Origin: Lysobacter enzymogenes
GTDB lineage: Bacteria > Pseudomonadota > Gammaproteobacteria > Xanthomonadales > Xanthomonadaceae
NCBI RefSeq assembly: GCF_023617245.1
Contig: NZ_CP067396.1
Span: forward strand, 4,588,001 to 4,652,000
Direction of reading: 5' to 3'
Length of the DNA: 64,000 nt
Shown: one piece after another, positions 17,531-25,657 of the stretch
How the letters are laid out: each line of letters opens with the position of its first letter
Position numbering within the stretch: the stretch's first letter is position 1
Made by a program: the position numbers and the translations under genes
The notes under the pieces: model-generated
What the model was told of the DNA's origin: nothing
The model's input: only the letters and a program-made list of their open reading frames with translations
Databases searched by the model: none

Positions 17531-18160
17531 TCAGTCCGCCAGCCGCTCCACTTCGGCCAGCACCTGGGCCAAACCGGCGATCGTCTCTTCCCGGGCGTCG
17601 CCGCCCTCGCGCCGCAGCCATCGGCTGTGCATGCCGAAGTCGCGCGGCCCCAACCAATCGTCGGCGCGGGTGTCGCCGATCATCAGGACCTCGGCCGGCG
17701 CGCATCCCAGGCGTTCGCAGACGTGGGCGTAGATGGCGGGATCGGGCTTGACCGCGCCGACTTCGAAGCTCCAGGCGTAGGCATCGAGTTCGAACGGCAA
17801 CAGCGCGCGCACCGGCGGCGCGTAAGGCGCGGCCAGGTTCGAGCACAGTCCCAGCCGCAGGCCGCGCGCCCTCAGCGCTTGCAAGGTCGCGGCGGTGTCG
17901 TCGAACAGGCGCACGCTCGCCAGCTCGGCCTGCAGGTCGCGTTCCAGCGACGCCAGTTCCTGCGCGCCGAGTTCGGCGCCCAGCAAGGCCGCGGCGCCGG
18001 CCAGCCCGACATCGCGGCTCATGATCCGCGCCGCGTCCCCGGCCTGGCCGTGCCGGCCGCGGGCTTCGAGCAAGCCGACCAGGCGGCGGAACGGACGGCG
18101 GCGTTCGCGCATGTACACCAACGTGCCGAACACATCGAACACCACGGCCCGTATCGCCAT
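17531..18160 (-). CDS. HAD-superfamily hydrolase
   Basis: Encodes 209 residues. SEEN: motif I FDVFGTLV with the nucleophilic Asp but Phe at the usual acid/base Asp, motif II LCSNLA, motif III VKPDPAIY, motif IV MIGDTRADDWLG. The cap is the small helical type. The FDxxGT variant is seen in haloacid-dehalogenase-like members, so both phosphatase and dehalogenase activities remain possible. The gene is transcribed against its neighbours yggS and proC. Substrate unknown. Confidence 0.88.
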   Translation of the reverse strand: MAIRAVVFDVFGTLVYMRERRRPFRRLVGLLEARGRHGQAGDAARIMSRDVGLAGAAALLGAELGAQELASLERDLQAELASVRLFDDTAATLQALRARGLRLGLCSNLAAPYAPPVRALLPFELDAYAWSFEVGAVKPDPAIYAHVCERLGCAPAEVLMIGDTRADDWLGPRDFGMHSRWLRREGGDAREETIAGLAQVLAEVERLAD

Positions 18161-18279
18161 CTTGCGTCGCCTCGCGGTAAAACCGCAGCCTAGCCGATCC
18201 GTGCCGACGCGCCGACGCGCCGGGCCGGCCGGGGCCGAATTGCTATCCTGCGCGGGTATTCACTCTTGCCCGACCCGCC

Positions 18280-19116
18280 ATGTCCGACGCCACGCCCCCC
18301 TCCTCCGCGCCGATCGCCTTCGTCGGCGGCGGCAACATGGCCCGCAGCCTGATCGGCGGCTTGATCGCGCGCGGCGCCGATCCCGCCCGCATCCGCGTCG
18401 CCGAACCCGTGCCGGCACTGCGCGACGCGCTGGCGCGCGACTTCGGCGTGCCGGTGTTCGAGCGCGGCGAGGACGCGGTCGAAGGCGCGCAGGTGTGGCT
18501 GCTGGCGGTCAAGCCGCAGGTGATGCGCGAGGTCTGCGGATCGCTGGCCGCGCAGGCGCGCGCGCAAGCGCCGCTGGCGATCTCGATCGCCGCCGGCATC
18601 ACCGCCGGCCAGCTCGACCGCTGGCTCGGCGGCGGAGCCGCGGTGGTGCGGGCGATGCCGAACACGCCGGCGCTGCTCGGCGCCGGCATCACCGGCCTGT
18701 ATGCGAACGACGCGGCGCGGCTGCGTTTCGACCAGGCCGCCGAGCTGCTGTCGGCGGTCGGCCCGACCGTGCGCATCGACGACGAAGCGCAGATGGACGC
18801 GGTCACCGCGGTCTCCGGCAGCGGCCCGGCGTATGTGTTCCTGCTGGCCGAGGCGATGCAGCAGGCCGGCGAGGCGCAGGGCCTGGACAGCGACGCCGCG
18901 CGCGCGCTGGTCGTGCAGACCTTGCTCGGCGCGGCCACCATGCTGCGGGACAGCGAGGAATCCGCGGCGACGTTGCGCGCGCGGGTGACCTCGCCCGGCG
19001 GCACCACCCAGGCCGCGGTGGAGACGTTCGAAGCCGGCGGCCTGCGCGAACTGGTCGCGCGCGCGATCGCTGCGGCGACCGAGCGCGGCCGGCAACTGTC
19101 GGCGGCCAACGAGTGA
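18280..19116 (+). CDS. proC: Pyrroline-5-carboxylate reductase
   Basis: Encodes 278 residues. It catalyses the last step of proline synthesis, reducing pyrroline-5-carboxylate with NAD(P)H. SEEN: the dinucleotide fold FVGGGNMARSLIGGL, VRAMPNTPALLGAG, the active-site block AVSGSGPAYVFLLAEAM, and TSPGGTTQAAVETFE near the C-terminus. Its stop overlaps the GTG start of the DUF4426 lipoprotein gene (GTGA), so the two are coupled. Confidence 0.96.
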   Translation: MSDATPPSSAPIAFVGGGNMARSLIGGLIARGADPARIRVAEPVPALRDALARDFGVPVFERGEDAVEGAQVWLLAVKPQVMREVCGSLAAQARAQAPLAISIAAGITAGQLDRWLGGGAAVVRAMPNTPALLGAGITGLYANDAARLRFDQAAELLSAVGPTVRIDDEAQMDAVTAVSGSGPAYVFLLAEAMQQAGEAQGLDSDAARALVVQTLLGAATMLRDSEESAATLRARVTSPGGTTQAAVETFEAGGLRELVARAIAAATERGRQLSAANE

Positions 19117-19574
19117 GCCGCCGCGTATTGGCGGCGCTGGCGTTGGCGTTGCTCGCCGGCTGCGGCCGCGATCCTTCGGTACCGCCGAGCCAGGGCAACG
19201 CCGCCGGCAGCGAGACCGTGCGCCAGGGCGATGTGTATCTGCACGTCACCGCGGTGCAGACCGACAAACTGCCCGAACAGGTGGTGCGCCGCTACGGCGC
19301 CCAGCGCGATGCGCGCACGGTGCTGGTGGTGATGTCGCTGCGCCTGGGCGACGGCGCGGACGCCAAGGCACTGACCGCGCAGCGGGTCCAGGCGACCGCG
19401 ACCGACCTGCTCGGCCGCAAGCAGACCCTGGCGATGCGCGAGATGCGCGACGGCGAGTTGGTGGACTACGTCGGCACCGCGCAGGTGGCGCCGCCGGATA
19501 CGCTGCGTTTCGAGGTGTCGATGGACACCGGGCACGGCATTCATCCGGCCAAGTTCAACCGCGATTTCTTTTGA
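19113..19574 (+). CDS. DUF4426 domain-containing lipoprotein
   Basis: Encodes 153 residues from GTG 19113, which overlaps the proC stop. The N-terminus SRRVLAALALALLAGC is a lipoprotein signal with lipobox LAGC, so the mature protein should be membrane anchored. The rest matches the DUF4426 pattern (VYLHVTAVQTDKLPEQVV, YVGTAQVAPPDTLRFEV). Function unknown. I recall a gene of this type close to proC in Pseudomonas as well, which suggests an old association. Confidence 0.85.
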   Translation: MSRRVLAALALALLAGCGRDPSVPPSQGNAAGSETVRQGDVYLHVTAVQTDKLPEQVVRRYGAQRDARTVLVVMSLRLGDGADAKALTAQRVQATATDLLGRKQTLAMREMRDGELVDYVGTAQVAPPDTLRFEVSMDTGHGIHPAKFNRDFF

Positions 19575-19581
19575 GCGTGTT

Positions 19582-19903
19582 GTGGGAGGGTCTGCGGGCC
19601 CGAGGCTTTTCTTTTATCCGGCGCGACACCGCGATCTGAGCGAACAGCGTCGGGGCTGAAGCCCCTCCCACAAGAGCAGGCCGATGCGCGACCGGCCGTT
19701 GTGGGAGGGCCTTCAGGCCCGACGCTTTTCTGTCCGATGCGACATAGCTATCCGAGCGAAAGGCATCGGAGCTGAAGTCCCTCCCACAAGAGCAGGCCGA
19801 TGCGCGGCAGGCTGTTGTGGGAGGGCCTTCAGGCCCGACGCTTTTCTATCCGATGCGACGCTGCCAGCTGAGCGAAAAACATCGCGGCTGAAGCCGCTCC
19901 CAC
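19582..19903. repeat. Family A palindromic repeats, three tandem paired elements
   Basis: Each element is an inverted pair: GTGGGAGGGCCTTCAGGCC then a 30-40 nt semi-conserved centre, then the reverse complement ending CCTCCCAC. Copies start at 19582, 19701 and 19817 (periods 119 and 116 bp), joined by a conserved linker AAGAGCAGGCCGATGCGCG. This looks like a REPIN-type array. It occupies the space between convergent ends of the DUF4426 and lipase-chaperone genes. Confidence 0.9.
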
Positions 19904-19915
19904 TGACGGCGCATC

Positions 19916-20950
19916 TCACCGTCCGGGCAAACCGCCATTGCGCGCCAGCGCATCCACCCGGCGCCGTTCGTTCGGGTCGAAATCCGCGAGCAGCGCATCC
20001 AGCCGCTGGCGCCGCTGCGTCTCGCTCAGGCCGCCGTCGGCGAGCACGCGCTGGCGTTGCGCGGCATAGCTGCGCAGGCGCAACTGCCATTGCGCGCGGC
20101 GTTGGTCGAGGTCGGCCAGGCGCTGCGCCGCCGCCGCGCCGTACTGCGCTTCGCGCTGGGCATAGCGCGTCGCCGCGTCGGTGCCCTCGCGCTCGAAACG
20201 CTGGTTCTGCGCCAGCGCATCGCTCAACTGCGCGCTCGCTTGCAGCACGGGTTCGGCCGCCGCGCTGCGGTCGAGTTCGGCCAGGCCGTCCGCACGCGCC
20301 CGGGCATCGAGTCCCTGCTGCGCCAGCAACGCCCCGCGCGCCGCGCCGCGCTGACGCGCCAGTTCGTAGTCGGCTTCTTCCTGCGCGTAGAACGCCTGCG
20401 CGAGTTCCTCGCCCAGGCGCTCGCGGCGCAAGGCGCGCACCCGCGCGAACCCGGCCTCGGCGCCGCCGGCGGCCTGCGCCAGGGCCACCGAATCGCGCTC
20501 CAGCGCGACATAGGCGTCGTACCAGGCCAGCACCGTCGCCAGCGCCGGCGGCGCCAGCTGCGCGTGCAGGTGCAGGGCCAGGGCCGAGCGGATCGTCTCG
20601 GGCGAGCGCTCGCCGCTGCGCGCCAGGAAATAGTCGAACAGGCGGCGCAGTTCGCGATCCGCGCGCGGGCGGCCGAGCGCGTCGAGCGTGGCCGCGCCGT
20701 CCACCGCGGTGTCGCGCAGCGAATCGGCCGCGGCCGCGCGATCCGGCGCGATCGGCCCCGGCGCGCGCGATTCCGAGCGCAGGTCCGCGGCGCGCGGATC
20801 GGGATCGGCGAGTTGATCGCCGTCGCCGCTGCTGACCACGGTAGCCGACGACAGCAACGGCCGCTCCAGCAGCCCGCCGACCGCGAACACCGCGACGATC
20901 GCCAGGACCGCGACGATCGCCATGGCGATGCCCAGCGCGGTGGCGCGCAT
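19916..20950 (-). CDS. lifO: Lipase secretion chaperone (foldase)
   Basis: Encodes 344 residues. An N-terminal membrane anchor (IAMAIVAVLAIVAVFAVGGLL) is followed by an Ala/Pro/Asp linker and a long helical foldase domain. Lif proteins are inner-membrane-anchored chaperones that fold the lipase in the periplasm before type II secretion. SEEN: LRRLFDYFLARSGE near residue 115, matching the conserved RxxFDY(F/L)LSAxGE motif essential in the family. It starts 2 bp after the lipase stop, as in other lipase-lif pairs. Confidence 0.93.
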   Translation of the reverse strand: MRATALGIAMAIVAVLAIVAVFAVGGLLERPLLSSATVVSSGDGDQLADPDPRAADLRSESRAPGPIAPDRAAAADSLRDTAVDGAATLDALGRPRADRELRRLFDYFLARSGERSPETIRSALALHLHAQLAPPALATVLAWYDAYVALERDSVALAQAAGGAEAGFARVRALRRERLGEELAQAFYAQEEADYELARQRGAARGALLAQQGLDARARADGLAELDRSAAAEPVLQASAQLSDALAQNQRFEREGTDAATRYAQREAQYGAAAAQRLADLDQRRAQWQLRLRSYAAQRQRVLADGGLSETQRRQRLDALLADFDPNERRRVDALARNGGLPGR

Positions 20951-20952
20951 GC

Positions 20953-21897
20953 TTACAGCCCCGCGTTCTTGAGCCGGTTGAGGTGGGCGCGGTAGACGCT
21001 GGTCGGATTGGCGCTGAACAGCCCGCGCAGGCCGGCGATCTGGTTGACCTCGTCGAGATGGTTCCACTCGTAGTCGTCGCGGATCACCTGGCCCCAGTGG
21101 CTGGAGCAACGACCGACCAGACCGTCGTTGGCTTCGCCGGCGAACAGCAGGCCGCCGGCGATCATCGCCGGGTCGGAGGCGTCGAACCAATTGGTCGAAT
21201 TGGAAGTGCCGCCGAACGAGTAATAGCGCACCCCGCCGGCCGTCGCCGCGCCGCTGCCGCAGGCGCTGGTCGGCATGCCCTGCGGATAGCGCGCGTTGAA
21301 GCGCGCCGAACCGGCGCTGTCGAGCGCCTTGAGCGCGGCCAGCGAATCCTGCGACGACTGGCCGCCGGACAGCGCGCCGATCAGCGAGGAGAACGCGTTC
21401 ACGAACGAGGCGATCAACGGCCGCAGCGGCGAACCGTCCGGTACCGTGGTGCCGATGAAATCGGCGACCTTGCTGCCGGCGTGCGGCGAACCGATCGAGG
21501 TCATCGACGCGACCAGATCCGGCCGCACCGCGGCGACGTAGCGCGCGGTCGGCCCGCCCTGGCTGTGGCCGACCAGGTTGAACTTGGTGTAGCCGTGCAG
21601 CGCTTGCAGGGTTTCCAGTTGGTCGATCAGCTGCTCGCCGCGCACTTCGTTGGAGTTGGCCGCCGCGACCTGGGCCACGTACACCTGCGCGCCGCCGGAG
21701 CGCAGCGCCTGCGGGATGCCGAACCAGTAGTCGTAGACGCCGCCGATGGCGTCGAAACCGAACAAGCCGTGCACCAGCACCACCGGATAGCGGGTCTTGG
21801 TGTAGTCGTCGGCGCTGGCCGGGAACGCCGCGGCGCAGCACAACAGGGCGAACAGCATGGGCGCGCCGAACAGGCGGCGCAGGTTGAGTCGCGACAT
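20953..21897 (-). CDS. lipA: Secreted triacylglycerol lipase, bacterial family I
   Basis: Encodes 314 residues. The signal peptide ends around ASA-DD (residue 29/30). SEEN: oxyanion loop VHGLFGFD, nucleophile S112 in GHSQGG, catalytic Asp in GEANDGLVG and His in SSHWGQ, plus two Cys (SACGSG, GRCSS) for the usual disulfide. Family I.1/I.2 lipases hydrolyse long-chain triglycerides, need Ca2+ and a dedicated foldase, and leave through type II secretion. The start MSRLNLRRLF follows GGGAGGG; the longer upstream frame lacks this. Co-transcribed with the downstream foldase. Confidence 0.93.
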   Translation of the reverse strand: MSRLNLRRLFGAPMLFALLCCAAAFPASADDYTKTRYPVVLVHGLFGFDAIGGVYDYWFGIPQALRSGGAQVYVAQVAAANSNEVRGEQLIDQLETLQALHGYTKFNLVGHSQGGPTARYVAAVRPDLVASMTSIGSPHAGSKVADFIGTTVPDGSPLRPLIASFVNAFSSLIGALSGGQSSQDSLAALKALDSAGSARFNARYPQGMPTSACGSGAATAGGVRYYSFGGTSNSTNWFDASDPAMIAGGLLFAGEANDGLVGRCSSHWGQVIRDDYEWNHLDEVNQIAGLRGLFSANPTSVYRAHLNRLKNAGL

Positions 21898-22084
21898 GGT
21901 CCCTCCCAGGGACACGACGGCGGCGCGCCGACGGGTCGACTGTACGAATGGGTATGGCGGGGACACGCCGCGCTGCACCATACCGAGGGGAACTGTGAAC
22001 TGGACGGGAGAAACGGGGGCGACCGGGGCGCGCGCAAGCCGGTAAATGCTGCGTCGCATCGTAGTTTGCGCGGTAACCGTGGCG

Positions 22085-22152
22085 GCGCGGTCGCGGCTCG
22101 CGCCGCTCCTACAGGCAGCCCATGCAGGAGCGGCGCGAGCCGCGACCGCGCC
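22085..22152. repeat. Family B palindromic repeat, inverted pair
   Basis: GGTCGCGGCTCGCGCCGCTC and its reverse complement face each other around about 20 nt. Further copies lie near 27921, 30897, 31029 and 44909-45008. It sits in the 338 bp between the divergent lipase gene and the BtuF-like gene, which therefore also holds both promoters. Confidence 0.85.
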
Positions 22153-22235
22153 AACCCAACCACGACGCGCCCAGCAGTCGCCCCACCCGCCCGCATCGCC
22201 GACAATGCCCTTCCCCGCTGTCGACCTCTGGACCC

Positions 22236-23033
22236 ATGGGCCCGCAACGCATCGTCTGCCTCACCGAGGAACCCACCGAGACCCTGTACCTGCTCGGCGA
22301 GCAGGACCGCATCGTCGGCATCAGCGGCTTCACCGTGCGCCCGCCGCAGGCGCGCAAGGAAAAGCCCAAGGTCAGCGCCTTCACCAGCGCCAAGATCGGC
22401 GAGATCCTCAAGCTCAAGCCCGACTTCGTGATCGGGTTTTCCGACATCCAGGCCGAGATCGCCGCCGAGCTGATCAAGCACGGTGTCGAGGTGTGGATCA
22501 GCAATCACCGCAGCGTCGCCGGCATCGTCGATTACGTGCGCCGGCTCGGCGCGCTGGTCGGCGCGGGCGAGCGCGCCGCGGCGCTGGCCGGCGAACTGGA
22601 GCGCAACCTCGACGCCGCGCGCGAGCGCGCCGCGCGCCTGCCGCGCCGACCCAAGGTGTATTTTGAGGAATGGGACAGCCCGCAGATCACCGGCATCGCC
22701 TGGGTGTCCGAGCTGGTCGGCATCGCCGGCGGCGACGATGTATTCCCCGAACACGCGGCGATGCCGCTGGCGCGCGACCGCATCCTGGCCGACCCGCTGG
22801 AGGTCGTGCGGCGCGCGCCGGAGCTGATCCTGGGCAGTTGGTGCGGCAAGAAATTCCGCCCCGAACAGGTGGCCGCGCGCGCGGGTTGGAGCGAGGTACC
22901 GGCGGTGCGCGACGGCGAGCTGCACGAGGTGAAGTCGCCGATCATCCTGCAACCGGGGCCCGCGGCGCTGACCGCGGGCGTCGACGAACTGAGCCGTATC
23001 ATCGCCGGCTGGGCGCAGCGGCGGGCGGGCTGA
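22236..23033 (+). CDS. BtuF-like substrate-binding protein lacking a signal peptide
   Basis: Encodes 265 residues. Resembles the periplasmic-binding-protein type 2 family (cobalamin/iron complexes): RIVCLTEEPTETLYLLGEQD, VSAFTSAKIGEILKLKPDFVIGFSD and an inter-domain helix VDYVRRLGALVG. Related genes are usually annotated cobalamin-binding protein. ODD: the protein begins directly with the first strand (MGPQRIVCLTEE) and has no export signal, and no ABC permease or ATPase is nearby. It may act in the cytoplasm or be a diverged relative. No cobalamin riboswitch was recognised upstream. Confidence 0.8.
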   Translation: MGPQRIVCLTEEPTETLYLLGEQDRIVGISGFTVRPPQARKEKPKVSAFTSAKIGEILKLKPDFVIGFSDIQAEIAAELIKHGVEVWISNHRSVAGIVDYVRRLGALVGAGERAAALAGELERNLDAARERAARLPRRPKVYFEEWDSPQITGIAWVSELVGIAGGDDVFPEHAAMPLARDRILADPLEVVRRAPELILGSWCGKKFRPEQVAARAGWSEVPAVRDGELHEVKSPIILQPGPAALTAGVDELSRIIAGWAQRRAG

Positions 23034-23066
23034 GTTCGTTCTTGCGCAGGCCGGGCCGCTGCTCTT

Positions 23067-23179
23067 GTGGGAGGCCCTTCAGGGCCGATGCGCCTTGTGG
23101 GAGGCCCTTCAGGCCCGATGCTTTCCGCTCAGATCGCCGCGACCTGAAACAAAAGCATCGGGCCTGAAGGCCCTCCCAC
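23067..23179. repeat. Family A palindromic repeats
   Basis: Two direct half-copies (GTGGGAGGCCCTTCAGG at 23067 and 23097) are followed by one inverted copy ending CCCTCCCAC. They lie between the convergent ends of the BtuF-like and acetyltransferase genes. Confidence 0.85.
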
Positions 23180-23187
23180 AAGAGCGC

Positions 23188-23646
23188 CTACTCCGCGCGC
23201 AGCCTGCGGCGGAAATACACCACCCGCTCGGTCTCCTCGAAGCCGCAGGCGGCATGCGCGCGGTGCGAGTCGAGGTTGTCGAGCAAGGCATCGGAGGCCA
23301 GTTCGCGGCAGCCGCGTTCGCGTCCCCACGCTTCCACCGCCGCGACCAGCGCGCGGCCGACGCCCCGGCCGCGACGCGACGGCGCCACGTACCAACCTTC
23401 CAGGAACGCCACCGGCGAGGACTCGGTGCCATTGACGTAATCGCTGCGCAGGCTGGCCTCAGCGAAGCCGCACACGCCCTCGCCGTCTTCGGCGATGAAC
23501 GCAGCCAGGCGCGCATCCTCGAACCAACCGTCCAGATCCGCGGCCAGTTCCGCCAACGGCTGCTCCGGCCACAGCTGCGCGCGCAGCGTCGCCCAGGCGG
23601 CGCGGTCGGCCGGCGCGGCCGCGCGCACGCGCCAGGGCGTATTCAC
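23188..23646 (-). CDS. AAC(6')-like aminoglycoside N-acetyltransferase
   Basis: Encodes 152 residues from GTG 23646, 10 nt after the pdxH stop. GNAT fold: the acetyl-CoA loop RRGRGVGRALV and preceding strand GWYVAP. The blocks SDYVNGTESSPV.FLEGWYV, CRELASDALLDN and ACGFEETERVVYFRR closely resemble the AAC(6')-I chromosomal enzymes of Stenotrophomonas (recalled, not searched), which acetylate amikacin and tobramycin. An intrinsic resistance or housekeeping acetyltransferase role is inferred. Cotranscribed with pdxH. Confidence 0.85.
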   Translation of the reverse strand: MNTPWRVRAAAPADRAAWATLRAQLWPEQPLAELAADLDGWFEDARLAAFIAEDGEGVCGFAEASLRSDYVNGTESSPVAFLEGWYVAPSRRGRGVGRALVAAVEAWGRERGCRELASDALLDNLDSHRAHAACGFEETERVVYFRRRLRAE

Positions 23647-23656
23647 GGAGACTGAT

Positions 23657-24262
23657 TCACGGATACAGCATCCGCTTGCTGTAGCTGCCGGCGCGGTCGC
23701 TCTCGTACAGCCAGCGCTCGTGCAGGCGGAAGTCGGCGCCGTACCAGAACTCGATCCTGTCGGCGCGCACGCGCAGGCCGGTCCAGCGTGGCGGGCGCGG
23801 CACCTCGCGGCCCTCGAAGGAATGCTCGGCTTCGGCCAGGCGCTGCTCGAATTCCTCGCGGCCGTCCAGGGTTTCCGATTGCTTCGACGCCCACGCGCCG
23901 AGCTGGCTGCCGCGCGGGCGGCTGGCGAAATACGCGTCGGCTTCGGCCTCGGAGACGATCTCCACCGCGCCCTCGATCCGCACCTGCACGCCATGGCGCA
24001 CGCGCGGCCAGTGGAACAGCAGCGCGGCGTGCGGATTGGCCTGCAGCTCGCGGCCCTTGCGCCCGTCGAGGTGGGTGTAGAACACGAAGCCGCGCGCATC
24101 GTGCGCCTTCAGCAACACCGTGCGCACGGACGGGCGGCCGTCGAGCGACGCGGTGGCGACGCTCATCGCGGTCGGATCGGGCTCGCCGGCCGCGCGCGCT
24201 TGTGCGAACAGCGCGTCGAAGGTGGCGAGGGCTTCGTTGAGCAAATCGGCGGTCGGGTTCAT
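23657..24262 (-). CDS. pdxH: Pyridoxamine 5'-phosphate oxidase
   Basis: Encodes 201 residues. FMN-dependent; makes pyridoxal phosphate from pyridoxine or pyridoxamine phosphate. SEEN: MSVATASLDGRPSVRTVLLK, GFVFYTHLDGRKGRELQANP, ALLFHWPRVRHGVQVRIEG, ASRPRGSQLGAWASKQSE, and the C-terminal RWLYESDRAGSYSKRMLYP, including the family signature end. The start is the ATG of MNPTADLL; it lies only 17 bp from the start of the divergent kinase gene, so the promoters must overlap the coding ends. Confidence 0.97.
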   Translation of the reverse strand: MNPTADLLNEALATFDALFAQARAAGEPDPTAMSVATASLDGRPSVRTVLLKAHDARGFVFYTHLDGRKGRELQANPHAALLFHWPRVRHGVQVRIEGAVEIVSEAEADAYFASRPRGSQLGAWASKQSETLDGREEFEQRLAEAEHSFEGREVPRPPRWTGLRVRADRIEFWYGADFRLHERWLYESDRAGSYSKRMLYP

Positions 24263-24279
24263 TGCGCTATTGTGAGCGC

Positions 24280-25158
24280 ATGTCGCCGCGTCCGCATCTG
24301 CCCGTCGCCCGCGCGCCCGCCACATCGGGCAAAGCCGCCGCCGCGGCCGGCGACGACGCGCACGGTTTCGACGCTTCGTTCGTCGCCGACGTTCTCTCTC
24401 AGGCGCTGGCGATCCGCGCGCCGGCCGGCCGCGCACGCGTGTTCGCCATCAGCGGCCTGCAGGGCAGCGGCAAATCGACGCTGGCCGCGCAACTGGCCGC
24501 AGCCGCGCAGGCGCACGGGCTGCGCACCGCGGTGCTGTCGATCGACGACTTCTATCTCGGCCGGCGCGAACGCCAGCGCCTGGGCCGGCAGGTGCATCCG
24601 TTGCTGGCCACGCGCGGGCCGCCGGGCACCCACGATGTCGCGCTGGCTTGCGCCCTGCTCGACGAACTGCGCCACCGCGCCGCGGTGCGCCTGCCACGCT
24701 TCGACAAGCTCGCCGACACCCGCCTGCCGCCGTCGCGCTGGCCGCGCGCGAACGCCGTCGACCTGGTGGTGTTCGAAGGCTGGTTCCTCGGCGCGCCGGC
24801 GCAGGATCCGACGCAACTGGCCGAACCGGTCAACGCGCTGGAACGCGACGAGGACGCCCACGGCGTCTGGCGCGCTTACTGCAATCGCGCCCTGGCCGCG
24901 GACTATCCGCCGCTGTGGTCGCGGCTGGACCGGCTGCTGTTCCTGCAGCCGCCGGGGTTCGAGGTGGTCGCGGGCTGGCGCTGGCAGCAGGAACAGGCAT
25001 TGCAGGCGCGCCATCCGCACCGCCAGGGCATGACCCCGGCGCAGGTGCAGCGCTTCGTGAGCCTGTTCGAGCGGGTCAGCCGGCAGGCGCTGGCGACGCT
25101 GCCGGGAATCGCCGACCGGACGGTCGTGCTGGATGCGCAGCGCAGGCCGCGAGCTTAG
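24280..25158 (+). CDS. D-glycerate 3-kinase-like P-loop kinase
   Basis: Encodes 292 residues. Walker A GLQGSGKST (59-67), then SIDDFYLGRRERQRL, LLATRGPPGTHDVALA, LPRFDKLADTRLPP and VVFEGWFLGA. This layout matches the uridine-kinase-like glycerate 3-kinase (plant GLYK/yeast Tda10) family, whose members phosphorylate D-glycerate. The bacterial substrate is not proved. The start is ATG of MSPRPHLP; the longer frame from 24262 would run into the pdxH start. Confidence 0.82.
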   Translation: MSPRPHLPVARAPATSGKAAAAAGDDAHGFDASFVADVLSQALAIRAPAGRARVFAISGLQGSGKSTLAAQLAAAAQAHGLRTAVLSIDDFYLGRRERQRLGRQVHPLLATRGPPGTHDVALACALLDELRHRAAVRLPRFDKLADTRLPPSRWPRANAVDLVVFEGWFLGAPAQDPTQLAEPVNALERDEDAHGVWRAYCNRALAADYPPLWSRLDRLLFLQPPGFEVVAGWRWQQEQALQARHPHRQGMTPAQVQRFVSLFERVSRQALATLPGIADRTVVLDAQRRPRA

Positions 25159-25182
25159 CCGGATCGGTCGCGCCGGAGCGGA

Positions 25183-25285
25183 GAGCGTCGGGCCTGGAGG
25201 CCCTCCCACAAGGGCTAAGGCCGCTCGCAAGCCGAAGCCGTAGACCTTCGTGGGAGGGCCTTCAGGCCCGACGCTTTCCTTTCAG
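25183..25285. repeat. Family A palindromic repeats
   Basis: An inverted copy ending CCCTCCCAC (25183-25209) is followed by a forward copy GTGGGAGGGCCTTCAGGCCC (from 25250), so the arms point outward, the reverse order of most other copies. Lies between convergent kinase and dodecin genes. Confidence 0.85.
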
Positions 25286-25298
25286 CCGCGACGCGCGC

Positions 25299-25502
25299 TC
25301 ACTTCACCACGAAGCTGATTTTCAGATTCACCCGCCACTCCTGGATGTTGCCGGCCGCGTCGGTGGTGACCTTGATCTCGTTGACCCAGGCGCCCTGGAT
25401 GTCCTTGACCGATTCGGCGCACTTGGCCAGGCCGGACTTGACCGCGTCCTCGATGCCGGTGGTGGAGGAAGTGCTGAGTTCGATGACCTTGGCGACCGAC
25501 AT
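25299..25502 (-). CDS. Dodecin
   Basis: Encodes 67 residues, the exact length of the family. Dodecins are dodecameric flavin-binding storage/buffer proteins. SEEN: VAKVIELSTSSTTGIEDAV at the N-terminus, the flavin-stacking Trp in IQGAWVNEIK, and the C-terminal strand EWRVNLKISFVV. The start MSVAKVIEL is the family N-terminus and follows GGAGA; the longer frame is shadow. Monocistronic, with the aroK promoter region upstream on the other strand. Confidence 0.95.
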   Translation of the reverse strand: MSVAKVIELSTSSTTGIEDAVKSGLAKCAESVKDIQGAWVNEIKVTTDAAGNIQEWRVNLKISFVVK

Positions 25503-25657
25503 GTGCGTCTCTCCTGTGGCGCGCGAACGGGAAACGCCCACGCCGCGGCGCGCGCGGGGCCGGCGGCGGGAACCCCGAGCCTAGGCCGGGGCTCGTTAAG
25601 CCGGCGCAAGCGTCGCGGCGGCGCAAGCGCGGGCGCGGCGTGCCCTACAATCGCGGC

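Noticed and set aside
19582..19903. Regularly spaced repeats considered as a CRISPR array
   Set aside because: The repeats are inverted pairs of palindromes with conserved linkers, not short direct repeats with unique spacers, and no cas genes are nearby.
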